This document shows positions 8,266 to 17,210 of a stretch of 64,000 bases of DNA, piece by piece. The position numbers and the translations under genes were made by a program. Each line of letters begins with the position of its first letter. The first letter of the stretch is position 1. A model generated the notes under the pieces. It saw nothing but the letters and a program-made list of their open reading frames with translations, made no database searches and had not been told where the DNA came from. This DNA is from Halorubrum sp. F4 (GTDB taxonomy: Archaea; Halobacteriota; Halobacteria; Halobacteriales; Haloferacaceae): positions 20,002 through 84,001 of the forward strand of contig NZ_JAPDFS010000001.1 of NCBI RefSeq assembly GCF_027257195.1, given 5' to 3'.

Positions 8266-10776
8266 CTACAGGTCCGGGACCGTCAGGTGGAACCCGCCCT
8301 CGCGAGACTCCACGAGACACAGGTGATAGCCGCGCTTGCGCGAGAGCTTCACGAAGCTCTTGCGCTTCGAGCGGTTGAACAATCCCCCGCCGACCGCGTC
8401 GCTTGCGGCCTCCAACGCGTCGGGCTCGAAGAAGCTCGCGGTCACCGCGAACGCCGCGGCGAACGCCTCGTTCGACTCTCCTATCACCCCGCCGTTCGCC
8501 ACGAGCGACTCCAGGGTCCCGCCCGCGGTCGGCGCGCGCGAGTTGTTGAGCTCGGCGACGAAAAGCGGGTTGCCCATGCGGTCGCGCAATACCAGATCGA
8601 ACGAGCGCTGCTCGCGCGTCTCCTCGCCGTTCTCCCGGATCACGACGGAGACGGAGCCGCCGATCTCGGCGCGGTCGACCTCGGGGAGCGCGTCGTAGAG
8701 GTCACGGAGCGCGCTCCCGTTGCTCGTCTCGCCGATCTCGAAGGGGAGCTCCTCGACGAGCCACCGGGTGAAGCCGTACTCCATCGTCTCCCGAAGGAAC
8801 GACTCGAACGGCTCGCCGTCGACGAGGAGTCCCTCCGTCTCGAAGCTCGTGTGGTGTTCGATCCGGAGGTTCTGCCGGAGGTCATCCCGGGTGACCGCCC
8901 CGTCGTGAGCGTCCTCGAGCGTCGCGCCGCTCTTCGAGTCGTATCTGATGAACAGGTTGGTCCCGTCGCGCGCCTCGGCGGCCGACAGGCTCCGGTCGCC
9001 GTCGGGGAGGCGTGACTCCGCCCGATCGAGCTGCTCGCGGAGTCGATCCACCTCCGTGCGGAGCCGATCGAGTTCCTCCTCGAGTCGGTCGCGCTCCGCC
9101 TCGATCTCGTCGCGCTCGCTCGTCACCTCGTCGAGCTCCTCGCGAAGTTCGTCGCGTTCAGTCTCGAGTCGGTCCCGTTCGGTCGCCACCTCCTCCCGGG
9201 CGGATTCGGCCGTCGAGAGCGCCGATTCCAGCTCCTCGACCCGTTCGCGGACCTCGTCCGGAACTCGCCCCGAGACGGCAGCTCGCCCCGATCCGGACCG
9301 AGCCGTCGAGCGCGGGTTCGGCGACGACCCCGCTTCCGACCCCCGTTCCGGCGTTGACTCCTCCGTGGTGGTCCCGTCGGGTCGTGACCGGCCCGAGGAC
9401 CCCGTCGATCGACCGCCTCGGTTCGACGAAGTGCCCGGTTTCCGGTTCGTACGCGCCGACGATCCCGCCGCCGGGTTCTCGCCGCGCTCGCTGGTCTCGG
9501 ACGGATCGAGCGCCGGGATCGACTTGGTCTCGCGCCACTGTGCCTCCTCGGAGAAGACGTCGTCGTCGTCCGATGGACCGTTCGATCCGGTAGAGTCGGT
9601 AGACTCGGTAGATCCGGTAGACCTGGTAGACTCGGTAGAGCCGGTAGGCCTGGCCGGCGCATCCGGTCGTCGATCGGTTGGCGTCTCCGGCTCCTCCGCG
9701 GTCGGTTGCTCCGTGACGTCCTTCCGCTCGCTTTCGGCGTCTTCCGTCTTTCCGGACGAACGGGGTCCCTCACTCCGCTCGTCGGCCACGGATTCGCCGT
9801 CGCGTCGGCGTTCCCCGTCAGGCTGCCGCTGGTCGTCCCGTCGTTCTCGAGCGGTGTACTGCGGTTCGTCGGAGCCGTCGGGGCCGTCGGGGCCGTCGGA
9901 GCCCCTCGTGGCCGATGCCGACGTCGATTCCGATGTCGACGTCGATCCCGAAGTCGGCGGGTTCTCGTCTCGATCGGTCGTCTCGACCCGGTTTTGATCC
10001 GTTTCCGCGGCCGACCCGTCCGTGTTCGACGCGGCCGGAGTCTCTCTCGGGTCCCGCGATCGATCCGTGGCGTCGGCGCGGTCATCGCTCGGGTGATCGT
10101 CCCGCTGGCGGTCGGGACCGTGCTCTGACGTCGGGTCGTCTTCGCTCTCTCCGGGACCCCCGTCGTCGTCCGCACGTTCGGTCCCGTCGCCGGAGTCCTC
10201 CCCTCCGGCTGCGCCCGCGCCGCCGGTGGCTCCGTCGGCCTCCGGGATCTCCTTGACATCGAGGTCGACCTCGTAGACGGTGTAGATCCCGATCTCGTCG
10301 TTCGCGAGCTCGAAGGCGTCCTCGCCGGTCTCGAGCCGGCGCGCGTTCCCGACGAAGGCGGCGGCCATCGACTCGCCGCCGGTGTAGGTGACGTAGTAGT
10401 CGCCGGAGAGCACGTTCTCGGAGAGCTCGACGTAGCCGGTGAACCCTCCCTGCGAGAGCTTGTCGTCCGCCTCCGAGAGCGGCGTGTCCTTCGTGTAGTA
10501 CTGCGCGCGCTTTTCGCCGCCCCGTTCCTGCATCGCGAAAAGCACTGGAAGCGCCTGGTGGGGTGCCTCGTAGATAGTTCCGGAGGCGTCCGCGAACGCG
10601 TCGAGGTCCGCGTCGACGGTCCCGACGACGCGGCCGTCGAGCATGAACAACCACCCGGTGCCGTCGGTCGCCGCGCCCGTGAAACCGCGGTCCGCGAACC
10701 GGCGGAGCCCGTCGAACCCGCCGTCGAACTCCCGGGCGTCCCACCCGGTGATCTCCTTCCTTCGCTGTGCGTCCAT
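8266..10776 (-). CDS. Large haloarchaeal protein: repeated N-terminal domain, disordered linker, coiled coil and PD-(D/E)XK-like C-terminus
   Basis: An 836-residue protein of uncharacterised function. Residues 1-180 hold two related segments (GFTGAATDGTGWLFMLDGRV and GFTGYVELSENVLSGDYYVT), possibly a duplicated PATAN/DUF4388-like fold. Residues about 185-490 are an acidic Ser/Thr/Asp/Pro linker with STGSTEST repeats. Residues about 505-592 are a strong coiled coil with Glu/Arg heptads. The C-terminal 230 residues contain a strand with Asp727, a strand ending AELN (Glu742, Asn744), then AAAFAVTASFFEPDALEAA and YHLCLVES, which resembles the Mrr-type nuclease core. The start is the ATG at 10776 rather than 10797, because the family-like sequence begins there. 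It may act in DNA or signalling complexes, but this is inference. Confidence 0.82.
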   Translation of the reverse strand: MDAQRRKEITGWDAREFDGGFDGLRRFADRGFTGAATDGTGWLFMLDGRVVGTVDADLDAFADASGTIYEAPHQALPVLFAMQERGGEKRAQYYTKDTPLSEADDKLSQGGFTGYVELSENVLSGDYYVTYTGGESMAAAFVGNARRLETGEDAFELANDEIGIYTVYEVDLDVKEIPEADGATGGAGAAGGEDSGDGTERADDDGGPGESEDDPTSEHGPDRQRDDHPSDDRADATDRSRDPRETPAASNTDGSAAETDQNRVETTDRDENPPTSGSTSTSESTSASATRGSDGPDGPDGSDEPQYTARERRDDQRQPDGERRRDGESVADERSEGPRSSGKTEDAESERKDVTEQPTAEEPETPTDRRPDAPARPTGSTESTRSTGSTESTDSTGSNGPSDDDDVFSEEAQWRETKSIPALDPSETSERGENPAAGSSARTNRKPGTSSNRGGRSTGSSGRSRPDGTTTEESTPERGSEAGSSPNPRSTARSGSGRAAVSGRVPDEVRERVEELESALSTAESAREEVATERDRLETERDELREELDEVTSERDEIEAERDRLEEELDRLRTEVDRLREQLDRAESRLPDGDRSLSAAEARDGTNLFIRYDSKSGATLEDAHDGAVTRDDLRQNLRIEHHTSFETEGLLVDGEPFESFLRETMEYGFTRWLVEELPFEIGETSNGSALRDLYDALPEVDRAEIGGSVSVVIRENGEETREQRSFDLVLRDRMGNPLFVAELNNSRAPTAGGTLESLVANGGVIGESNEAFAAAFAVTASFFEPDALEAASDAVGGGLFNRSKRKSFVKLSRKRGYHLCLVESREGGFHLTVPDL
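9585..9662 (-). repeat. In-frame low-complexity repeat coding for a Ser-Thr linker
   Basis: Imperfect copies of a 9-base unit related to TCGGTAGAC/TCCGGTAGA follow each other and encode ST-rich tripeptides (STG, STE, STR, STD) in the linker of the large coiled-coil protein. Copy number is likely to vary between strains. Confidence 0.8.
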
Positions 10777-10935
10777 CTTACCGGTATTCCCCGGCACCGA
10801 CCCAAATACTTTCCGGACCGTCAGACGCCGGATCGGCCGGATCGGGCGGATCCGGACGCGTCACCGCCGACACTGCCGCTGCCTCGACACCGTCCCGCCG
10901 CCCCGACGCCGGCGACGTCGACGCCGCGTTCGGAC

Positions 10936-11412
10936 TTACTCCCTGCCGGCTACGGTCGCTATCGCCTCACGGCCCAGCGCGACCACGTCGGCGTCGAACT
11001 CGCCCGCCCGAAGCTCCTCGGGAGTGTACCACGACCACTCGTCGGCGGCCGCCTCGTCGTCGCCGACGGGATCTATCCGGCGGTTCGGGACCCGCGCGTA
11101 ATACAGGTGGTCGATGTGCTGGTGGCTCACCGACCCGTCCGGATGGACGTCGATGTCGTGAAGCATCTGATGGGCCGGCTCCGGCAGCGGCCGGCCGTTC
11201 GGAGTCTCCACGTCGGCACGGTCGGCGACGAGTTCGGCCTCGAGTCCGGTCTCCTCGCGCACTTCCCGTAGCGCCGCCTCGTGGGGCAGTTCGTCGCGGT
11301 CGATGTGCCCACCCGGCGGGAGATGGATACCCAGCCGGTCGTGCTCGTGAAGTGCCGTCGCGCCGTCGTTGACGACGTAGGTGGTCGCCGTGAAGTGGCG
11401 GGTCGTCTCCAT
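10936..11412 (-). CDS. Nudix hydrolase
   Basis: A 158-residue protein with a full Nudix box: GHIDRDELPHEAALREVREE followed by TGLE, matching G-x5-E-x7-R-E-U-x-E-E-x-G-U. These enzymes hydrolyse nucleoside diphosphates linked to another group, using Mg bound by the REVREE glutamates. The N-terminal strand FTATTYVVNDGATALHEH and the C-terminal WSWYTPEEL fit the MutT-like subgroup with a broad or unknown substrate. It is divergent from the inositol-monophosphatase-family gene. The ATG at 11412 is the natural start; the promoter is weak to the eye. Confidence 0.88.
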   Translation of the reverse strand: METTRHFTATTYVVNDGATALHEHDRLGIHLPPGGHIDRDELPHEAALREVREETGLEAELVADRADVETPNGRPLPEPAHQMLHDIDVHPDGSVSHQHIDHLYYARVPNRRIDPVGDDEAAADEWSWYTPEELRAGEFDADVVALGREAIATVAGRE

Positions 11413-11525
11413 ATCGGTCCTCTCGACCCGACACGATTTGTGCGTTCGGGACTCGGTCGAAGCGGCGACGATCCCGACGACGCGTTCCGTCGGGTTCTTT
11501 GACCGCGGTGGTCGAACGCCCGGCC

Positions 11526-12299
11526 ATGACTGACCTCGACGACGTCGAAGCCGTCGCCCGTGCGGCGGTGCTGGCCGGCGGCGCGGAGTTGCGTGAGCGA
11601 TACCGGAACGGCGACGCCGACGGCGAGTACGGTGCGACCGACGTGAAGGCGGCCGCCGACGAGGCGGCCGAGGCGCGGATGCTCCCGGTGGTGCGGCGTG
11701 CGTTCCCCGATCATCCCGTCTTCGCCGAGGAGGCCGGTCGGTTCGACGGGAGCGGTCCCTACCGCTGGGTGATCGATCCGCTGGACGGCACGAACGACTT
11801 CACCGCGGGGCTGCCGACCTTCGCCGCGTCGGTCGCGGTTCTCGAGGACGACGAGCCGACGCTCGCGGCCGTCAGACAGCCGGCGACCGAGGAGACGTAT
11901 CTCGCGCGAGGGGACGCTGGCGTGATCTACGAAGGAACGCGAGTGACGGCCGACAGTGACGTCCCGCTCTCGGCGAGCACGGTCGCGACGATCGTCGGAC
12001 GCGACGTCCCGCGGGACCCCGGCCTCTCCCGGCGGGCCGACGCGATCCGTGAGGCGCTCTCCGACGAAGTCAAACGCGTGATCGACAGCTGGGCTCCGAC
12101 GGTCCACTCCGGACTCTTCGCTCGCGGGCGAATCCAGGGACTCGTCCAGTTCCATCCCGACGAGGAGGAGCGGGCGGTCACGGAGCTGTTCGCCTCGGAG
12201 GCCGGCGCGGCGATCCGCCGCGAGGGGCCGCTGTACGTCGCGGCGTCCGACGAGGACCGGTTGGCCGCGCTGTGGAAGGCGATCGACGCGTCACGGTGA
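11526..12299 (+). CDS. Inositol monophosphatase / FBPase-family phosphatase
   Basis: A 257-residue Li-sensitive-phosphatase-fold protein. It has the metal-binding motif WVIDPLDGTNDF (the DPxDGxxxF signature), the upstream EEAGR stretch that supplies a metal-binding Glu, and a C-terminal region with SWAPTVHSGLFARGR. Archaeal members hydrolyse inositol-1-phosphate and often fructose-1,6-bisphosphate, so the physiological substrate is open. The usual second signature near the C-terminus (WDxxAG) is not obvious; a shorter SWAPTVHSG stands in its place, which makes this a divergent member. The ATG at 11526 was chosen because the nine residues upstream of it are not family-like. Confidence 0.83.
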   Translation: MTDLDDVEAVARAAVLAGGAELRERYRNGDADGEYGATDVKAAADEAAEARMLPVVRRAFPDHPVFAEEAGRFDGSGPYRWVIDPLDGTNDFTAGLPTFAASVAVLEDDEPTLAAVRQPATEETYLARGDAGVIYEGTRVTADSDVPLSASTVATIVGRDVPRDPGLSRRADAIREALSDEVKRVIDSWAPTVHSGLFARGRIQGLVQFHPDEEERAVTELFASEAGAAIRREGPLYVAASDEDRLAALWKAIDASR

Positions 12300-12327
12300 G
12301 AGACAGGGACGGACGGCGGCGGAAGCG

Positions 12328-13302
12328 TCAGTTCATCGCGATGCCGTCCTCGGCCTCAAGCAGCTCGTGGTAGCGATTGCGGATGGTGACCTCGGAGATG
12401 TTCGCGACCTCGCTCACCTCGCTCTGGGTCACCTTCTCGTTGGTGAGGAGGGCGGCGGCGTAGACGGCGGCGGCCGCGAGTCCGACCGGCGACTTCCCCG
12501 AGTGGATGCCCTGCGACTTCGCGGTGTCGAGGAGCCCTCGCGCGCGACGCTCCGACTCGTCCGAGAGGCCGAGGTCGGAGGCGAACCGCGGGACGTAGCT
12601 CTCCGGGTCCGCGGGCTGGATCTCCAACTTGAGCTCGCGGACGACGTAGCGGTACGTCCGGGCGATCTCGTCCTTGCCGACGCGCGAAACGCCCGCGATC
12701 TCGTCGAGGCTCCGGGGCGTTCCGGCCTGTCTGGCGGCCGCGTACAGCGAGGCGGTCGAGACGCCCTCGATGGATCGGCCGGGGAGGAGGTCCTCGTCGA
12801 GCGCGCGGCGGTAGATGACCGAGGCGGTCTCGCGGACGTTGTCCGGGAGCCCGAGCGCCGAGGCCATCCGGTCGATCTCGCCGAGCGCCTGCTTCAGGTT
12901 CCGCTCCTTCGAGTCGCGCGTGCGGAACCGCTCGTTCCAGGTACGGAGTCGCTGCATCTTCTCGCGCTGTCGGCTCGAGAGCGACTTGCCGTAGGCGTCC
13001 TTGTCCTGCCAGCCGATGTTGGTCGACAGGCCCTTGTCGTGCATCATGTTCGTCGTGGGCGCGCCCACGCGGGACTTCTCGTCCTTCTCGCGCGAGTCGA
13101 ACGCGCGCCACTCCGGCCCACGGTCGATCTCGTCCTCCTCGACGACGAGCCCGCAGTCCGCACACACCGTCTCGCCGTGCTCGGTGTCCGTCGCGAGCTG
13201 GCCGCCGCACTCGGGGCAGTGTAGCTCCTCGTCCGCCTCCGACTCGCTCTCCTGTTCGTCGTCCGCGTGCTCCGTCGTGTAGGTTCGAACGTTGTCGCTC
13301 AT
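12328..13302 (-). CDS. tfb: Transcription initiation factor IIB (TFB)
   Basis: A 324-residue general transcription factor that bridges TBP on the TATA box and RNA polymerase. The N-terminal zinc ribbon has Cys29, Cys32, Cys47 and Cys50 (CPECG and CADCG). The B-finger/linker follows with EWRAFDSREKDEKSRVGAP, and then two cyclin-like repeats (about residues 125-215 and 220-315). The second ends with an HTH (TQSEVSEVANISEVTIRNRY) that reads the BRE element. Haloarchaea usually carry several tfb paralogues with partly specialised promoters, so the number suffix cannot be assigned. A strong TATA sequence lies about 90 nt upstream, predicting a leader of about 60 nt, unlike most genes here. Confidence 0.97.
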   Translation of the reverse strand: MSDNVRTYTTEHADDEQESESEADEELHCPECGGQLATDTEHGETVCADCGLVVEEDEIDRGPEWRAFDSREKDEKSRVGAPTTNMMHDKGLSTNIGWQDKDAYGKSLSSRQREKMQRLRTWNERFRTRDSKERNLKQALGEIDRMASALGLPDNVRETASVIYRRALDEDLLPGRSIEGVSTASLYAAARQAGTPRSLDEIAGVSRVGKDEIARTYRYVVRELKLEIQPADPESYVPRFASDLGLSDESERRARGLLDTAKSQGIHSGKSPVGLAAAAVYAAALLTNEKVTQSEVSEVANISEVTIRNRYHELLEAEDGIAMN

Positions 13303-13388
13303 TGTGTTTGATTCGGGTGGAGGGCACCGTGGGACCGAAAGATGGATCTACGTTTCTGGTTCCTCACCCCGAGGTAGGGCTTGGAAAC

Positions 13389-13396
13389 ATATAAAT
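13389..13396 (-). promoter_or_regulatory. TATA box of tfb
   Basis: ATTTATAT on the minus strand is a near-ideal archaeal TATA box. Initiation about 27 nt downstream would give an untranslated leader of about 60 nt before the tfb ATG at 13302. Confidence 0.6.
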
Positions 13397-13564
13397 CCTC
13401 GTCCCGATATCGGACCTGAAAAAACGACGTACTTGGCGGAATGATACGGTTGAGATCGGATTTTCCGACCGAATATCGATCCTGATCTTCCGTGAGCGCT
13501 CGTTCGGATTCGACGTACGACACGGATATATATCGGTTTCGTACGACGATCCCTTCTCTCGCTC

Positions 13565-13616
13565 CTCCTTCCACCTCCCTCTCCTGTCCCCTCCTTCCAC
13601 CTTCCTCTCGCCCCTT
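13565..13616 (+). repeat. Two-copy 26-bp pyrimidine-rich tandem repeat
   Basis: CTCCTTCCACCTCCCTCTC at 13565 recurs at 13591 with one change in 19 bases, giving a 26-bp period. Nearly every base is C or T on this strand. Confidence 0.75.
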
Positions 13617-13744
13617 GATTCGGTCCTGGCGGTCGCCGATCCGCGTCCGAGTGGATCCCTACTTAGTTGGATTCTCACCCGAACGGATCCCCGTGGCCCG
13701 TTCGTGAGGGCAACCGATTTACCCGTTCGCCCGACACGGTCGTC

Positions 13745-14965
13745 ATGAACCGGACGCGGCTCGATCGCCTTCTCGGCGGGATCGACACCGACGGATATCT
13801 GCTCGACGCCTCACAGGACGACGCGAACCAGTTGTACCTCTCCGGCTTCACCGGACCCGACCCGTTCCTCACGCTGTACGCCGACGGCGAGGTACACCTG
13901 CTCGTCTCCGGGCTCGAGTACGGCCGTGCCCGATCGGAGGCCGCCGCCGACACGGTCGAGCGCCACGCCGACTACGACTACGAGTACGGCGGACACGAGG
14001 AGCGGTACGACATGTTCGCGCGGTTCGTCCGCGAGAAGGGCGTGGAGTCGGTCTCCGTGCCGCCACGTGGTCCCGTCGGGACGGTCGACGCGCTCCGCGA
14101 ACGCGGGATCGACGTCGACGTCGACGGCGAGGACGTCCTCGGGGAGGTCCGGGCGGTCAAGACCGACGACGAGATCGAGGCGATCCGGGAGGCACAGCGC
14201 GCGAACGAGGCGGCGATGCGTGCCGCCGAGGCGTTGCTCGCCGAGGCCGAGATCGCCGGAGACGTGGACGCGTCCGCAGCCGTCACCGACGACGGCGACG
14301 TCGATGCCGACGGTGACGCGGTCGAACCGACGCTCCTCTACGAGGGAGAACCGCTCACCAGCGAGCGGGTCGCCGAGGAGATCGAGGTCGCGCTGTTGCG
14401 ACGCGGCTGCGCGCTCGACGAGACGATCGTCGCCGGCGGCGCGCAGGCGGCGGACCCGCACGACCGCGGATCCGGTCCGCTCCGCGCGAACGAGCCGATA
14501 ATCGTCGACGTGTTTCCCCGGTCGAAGGCGACGAAGTACCACGCCGACATGACTCGGACGTTCTGCGTCGGCGAACCCGACCCCGCGGCCCGCGAGTGGT
14601 ACGACCTCACGGAGCGGGCGCTCGACGCCGCCCTCGAGGCGGTCGAGCCGGGGGCGACCGGCGAGGACGTCCACGCCGCCGCCTGCGAGGTGTACGAGGC
14701 GGCGGGCGAACCCACGTTCCGGACCGATCCCGAGACGGAGACGGGGTTCATCCACTCGACGGGCCACGGGATCGGCCTCGACGTCCACGAGTCGCCCCGG
14801 CTCGCGAGCGGCGCCGGCGAACTGGAACCCGGCCACGTCGTCACCGTCGAACCCGGTCTCTACGACCCCGACGTGGGAGGCGTCCGGCTGGAGGACCTCG
14901 TCGTCGTCACGGAGGACGGCCACGAGAACCTCACCGAGTATCCGCTCGAGTTCGTCGTCGACTGA
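13745..14965 (+). CDS. M24-family metallopeptidase (Xaa-Pro peptidase-like)
   Basis: A 406-residue protein with a creatinase-type N-terminal domain (about residues 1-140) and a C-terminal pita-bread fold. The dimetal ligands are visible as VDVFPRS and HADMTRTF (two Asp), STGHGIGLDVHE (His), VTVEPGLY (Glu) and GVRLEDL (Glu). It would cleave the bond before proline in short peptides, as prolidase or aminopeptidase P does. An acidic insert of about 25 residues (DVDASAAVTDDGDVDADGDA) sits just inside the catalytic domain and is probably a haloadaptive loop. The ATG at 13745 lies 27 nt after a TTTACCC box; the upstream in-frame extension is not family-like. Confidence 0.9.
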   Translation: MNRTRLDRLLGGIDTDGYLLDASQDDANQLYLSGFTGPDPFLTLYADGEVHLLVSGLEYGRARSEAAADTVERHADYDYEYGGHEERYDMFARFVREKGVESVSVPPRGPVGTVDALRERGIDVDVDGEDVLGEVRAVKTDDEIEAIREAQRANEAAMRAAEALLAEAEIAGDVDASAAVTDDGDVDADGDAVEPTLLYEGEPLTSERVAEEIEVALLRRGCALDETIVAGGAQAADPHDRGSGPLRANEPIIVDVFPRSKATKYHADMTRTFCVGEPDPAAREWYDLTERALDAALEAVEPGATGEDVHAAACEVYEAAGEPTFRTDPETETGFIHSTGHGIGLDVHESPRLASGAGELEPGHVVTVEPGLYDPDVGGVRLEDLVVVTEDGHENLTEYPLEFVVD

Positions 14966-15046
14966 CGGCGTACGCCGAGGACGGTCGGCAGGGCGAAGTC
15001 ACGCCGCCGACGTCTGGTGCTTACGCCGCCGATCTCGGGAGTCTCG

Positions 15047-15078
15047 CCATCGAAGAATCACACCATCGAAGAGTCACG
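15047..15078 (+). repeat. 16-bp tandem duplication between convergent genes
   Basis: CCATCGAAGAATCACA is followed directly by CCATCGAAGAGTCACG. The second copy covers the stop codon of the minus-strand membrane protein gene. Confidence 0.7.
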
Positions 15079-15844
15079 CCATGGGCGTGGGACCGGGATC
15101 GGCCACGTCGTCCTCGTCGGACGCAGCCGTCCGGTCGCGCTCCTCACGGAGGCGCTCGAACGCCTCCGCGAGCACGCCGAGGATGGCGACGCTGAACGCC
15201 ATCGAGATCCCGACGGTGACGAGCGTCGCCGCGGTCGACGACGGGCCGATCGCGAGCGCCAGCGCCGTCGACAGCACGCCGATCACGACGGTGAACGGGA
15301 CGGTCACGATCAGCATCAGCGCGAACAGTCGGAGCCAGCTTCCCCGGGTGAGCCGCCAGCTGTCGGCCATCGCGGCGACGAAGTTCTCGTCGTCGACGGC
15401 GACGAAGACGGCCATGAAGAGCAGGGCGACGTAGACGATGATACCCGGAATCACGAGCAGGAGGGTTCCGAGCATCATCAACACGCTGAGAACCACGCCG
15501 CCGACGAGGAGGTTCGCCACCACCCAGCCGATCCGACGAGTGACGAACTCGCGCGGGATGCGGTCGGTCTCGCCCGCGACGAAGGTCCGGATAGCGACGA
15601 CCGAGACGACCGGTAACACGAGGAAGGACGCGACCGTGAAGGCCACGAGAACCGGAAGCGGCGCGTCGATGACCGGCGCGAGCTGCCCGGTGAACTCGGG
15701 CGGGAGCGACGCGGCGACGGCGCTGTTGAACGCGACCTGCCAGGCAGTCCCGAGGACGACGGACGCGAGGACCAGGAGCAGGCCGTTCCGATTCGCGACG
15801 CGGCCGATGCCGTTCGCTATCGTCGAACCGATCTGGAGGGACAT
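15074..15844 (-). CDS. Uncharacterised multi-pass membrane protein
   Basis: A 256-residue integral membrane protein with about six hydrophobic helices, for example NGLLLVLASVVLGTAWQVAF, VLVAFTVASFLVLPVVSVVA, LGTLLLVIPGIIVYVALLF and LRLFALMLIVTVPFTVVIGV. The segment FMAVFVAVDDENFVAAMADS followed by WRLTRGSW is typical of the widespread glycerophosphodiester-phosphodiesterase-membrane-domain / DUF7847-type proteins, where a helix pair flanks a conserved amphipathic turn. The C-terminus is charged and cytosolic-looking. The start at 15844 is preceded by a TTTTAGG box at 28 nt. Function is unknown, and neighbours give no clue. Confidence 0.82.
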   Translation of the reverse strand: MSLQIGSTIANGIGRVANRNGLLLVLASVVLGTAWQVAFNSAVAASLPPEFTGQLAPVIDAPLPVLVAFTVASFLVLPVVSVVAIRTFVAGETDRIPREFVTRRIGWVVANLLVGGVVLSVLMMLGTLLLVIPGIIVYVALLFMAVFVAVDDENFVAAMADSWRLTRGSWLRLFALMLIVTVPFTVVIGVLSTALALAIGPSSTAATLVTVGISMAFSVAILGVLAEAFERLREERDRTAASDEDDVADPGPTPMA

Positions 15845-15962
15845 GTGAGGGGCGGTTCGTCCGGTCGTCACCTAAAACTAGTGAAACGAGTCCCGGTCCT
15901 CCGTCGATCGGGCGACTCGCCGGGATCGGAACCCGCTTTTTCGCCCGGACGAAACGCCGACC

Positions 15963-17147
15963 GTGAACTGGCGGTACGCACAAACGGCGCTCGGACTCTG
16001 CACCCTCGCGTTCACCGCGACGATGGTCGCGCGGCTGGCCATCAGCCCGCTCGTCCCCGAGATCACCGAGGCCTTCGGCGTCACGAACGCGACGGTCGGG
16101 CTCGCGCTCTCTGGGATGTGGGTCGCGTACGCGCTCTCGCAGTTCCCCTCCGGGATCCTCGGCGACCGCTACGGCGAGCGGACCGTGATCCTCGTCGCCG
16201 TCGGCTCGACCGCGGTCGCATCGCTGCTCATCGCCGCCTCCCCGTCGACCCTCGCGTTCATGCTGTTCACTGTCGTTCTAGGGGCCGGTGCGGGCCTCCA
16301 CTACACCGTCGCGACCACCTTCCTGACCCGACAGTTCGACGACATCGGACGCGCGATCGGGGTCCACGTCGCCGGCGGTCCGATCGCCGGACTGGTCGCC
16401 CCGCCGGCGGCGGCGCTCGTCGGCGCGCGCTACGGCTGGCGGGCGGGGATCCTGCTCGGAACCGCCGTCGCGATCCCCGTGTTCACGCTGTTCGCCTGGA
16501 GGATCCGACCGACCGAGCCGCGTCGCCCCGACCAGCCGATCCGCGAGCGGTTCGCGCTCGGGCCGCTCGTCGAACTCCTCTCGCGGCCGTCGATCGGCTA
16601 TACGACCGGTCTGGCGACGCTCAACGCGTTCACCTGGCAGGCGACCGCCTCCTTTCTGCCCACGTTCCTCGAGGTCGGCGGCGGGCTCTCCGCTGCGCTG
16701 TCCGCGCTTCTGTTCTCGCTGTACTTCCTCGTCCACGGCGGGACCCAGCCCGTGACGGGGTCGCTCTCCGACCGGATCGGTCGGGACGAGACGGTGATCC
16801 TCACGATGGCGTCGGGCGTCGTCGGGTACGCGCTCCTCGTCGTCGCGACCCGCGACGGAACCGGGCTCGGGCCGGTCGTCCTCGGCGTCCTCCTCGTCGG
16901 GCTGGCGATGTCGTGGGGAGCTCCCCTCCAGTCGCGGTTCATGGATCTGCTCTCGGACGCGGAGCGCGGGGCCGGCTTCGGACTCGTGCGCACCGTCTAC
17001 ATGGTGTTCGGCGCGTCCGGCAGCGTCGTCGTCGGGGCCGTCTCCGACGCGGCGGGATGGGCCGCCGCGTTCGGTCTGCTCGCGGCGGTGATGGCGGTCG
17101 GACTGCTCACGCTCTCGGCGAACCGCGCGCTCGGCCTGGGGTACTGA
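15963..17147 (+). CDS. Major facilitator superfamily transporter
   Basis: A 394-residue carrier with twelve predicted helices in two halves. The MFS signature between helices 2 and 3 reads GILGDRYGERTV, and a related GSLSDRIGRDETV follows in the second half. It probably exports or imports a small solute with proton or sodium coupling; no substrate can be inferred. Translation begins at GTG 15963. There is no suitable ATG nearby, and a CTTTTTCG box 26-28 nt upstream suggests a leaderless transcript. It is divergent from the membrane protein at 15074-15844. Confidence 0.88.
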   Translation: MNWRYAQTALGLCTLAFTATMVARLAISPLVPEITEAFGVTNATVGLALSGMWVAYALSQFPSGILGDRYGERTVILVAVGSTAVASLLIAASPSTLAFMLFTVVLGAGAGLHYTVATTFLTRQFDDIGRAIGVHVAGGPIAGLVAPPAAALVGARYGWRAGILLGTAVAIPVFTLFAWRIRPTEPRRPDQPIRERFALGPLVELLSRPSIGYTTGLATLNAFTWQATASFLPTFLEVGGGLSAALSALLFSLYFLVHGGTQPVTGSLSDRIGRDETVILTMASGVVGYALLVVATRDGTGLGPVVLGVLLVGLAMSWGAPLQSRFMDLLSDAERGAGFGLVRTVYMVFGASGSVVVGAVSDAAGWAAAFGLLAAVMAVGLLTLSANRALGLGY

Positions 17148-17210
17148 CTCTGACTGGGGTACAGACTCGGACTGAGATTCTGAAAAACGCTGGTCGCGGA
17201 GCGGGAGCGA

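Larger units (their letters stand above)
13303..13744. other. Intergenic control region between tfb and the M24 peptidase gene
   Basis: This 442-base stretch holds no believable gene and is visibly richer in A and T than its surroundings. It contains ATATAAAT (13389-13396), which reads as ATTTATAT toward tfb; a second TATA-like GATATATATC at 13523-13532; a polypyrimidine tract on the plus strand from about 13550 to 13616 that includes a 26-bp tandem duplication; and GATTTACCC at about 13715-13723, placed to start the M24 peptidase mRNA at its ATG. The length and the second TATA suggest extra regulation of tfb or an unannotated RNA. Confidence 0.6.
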
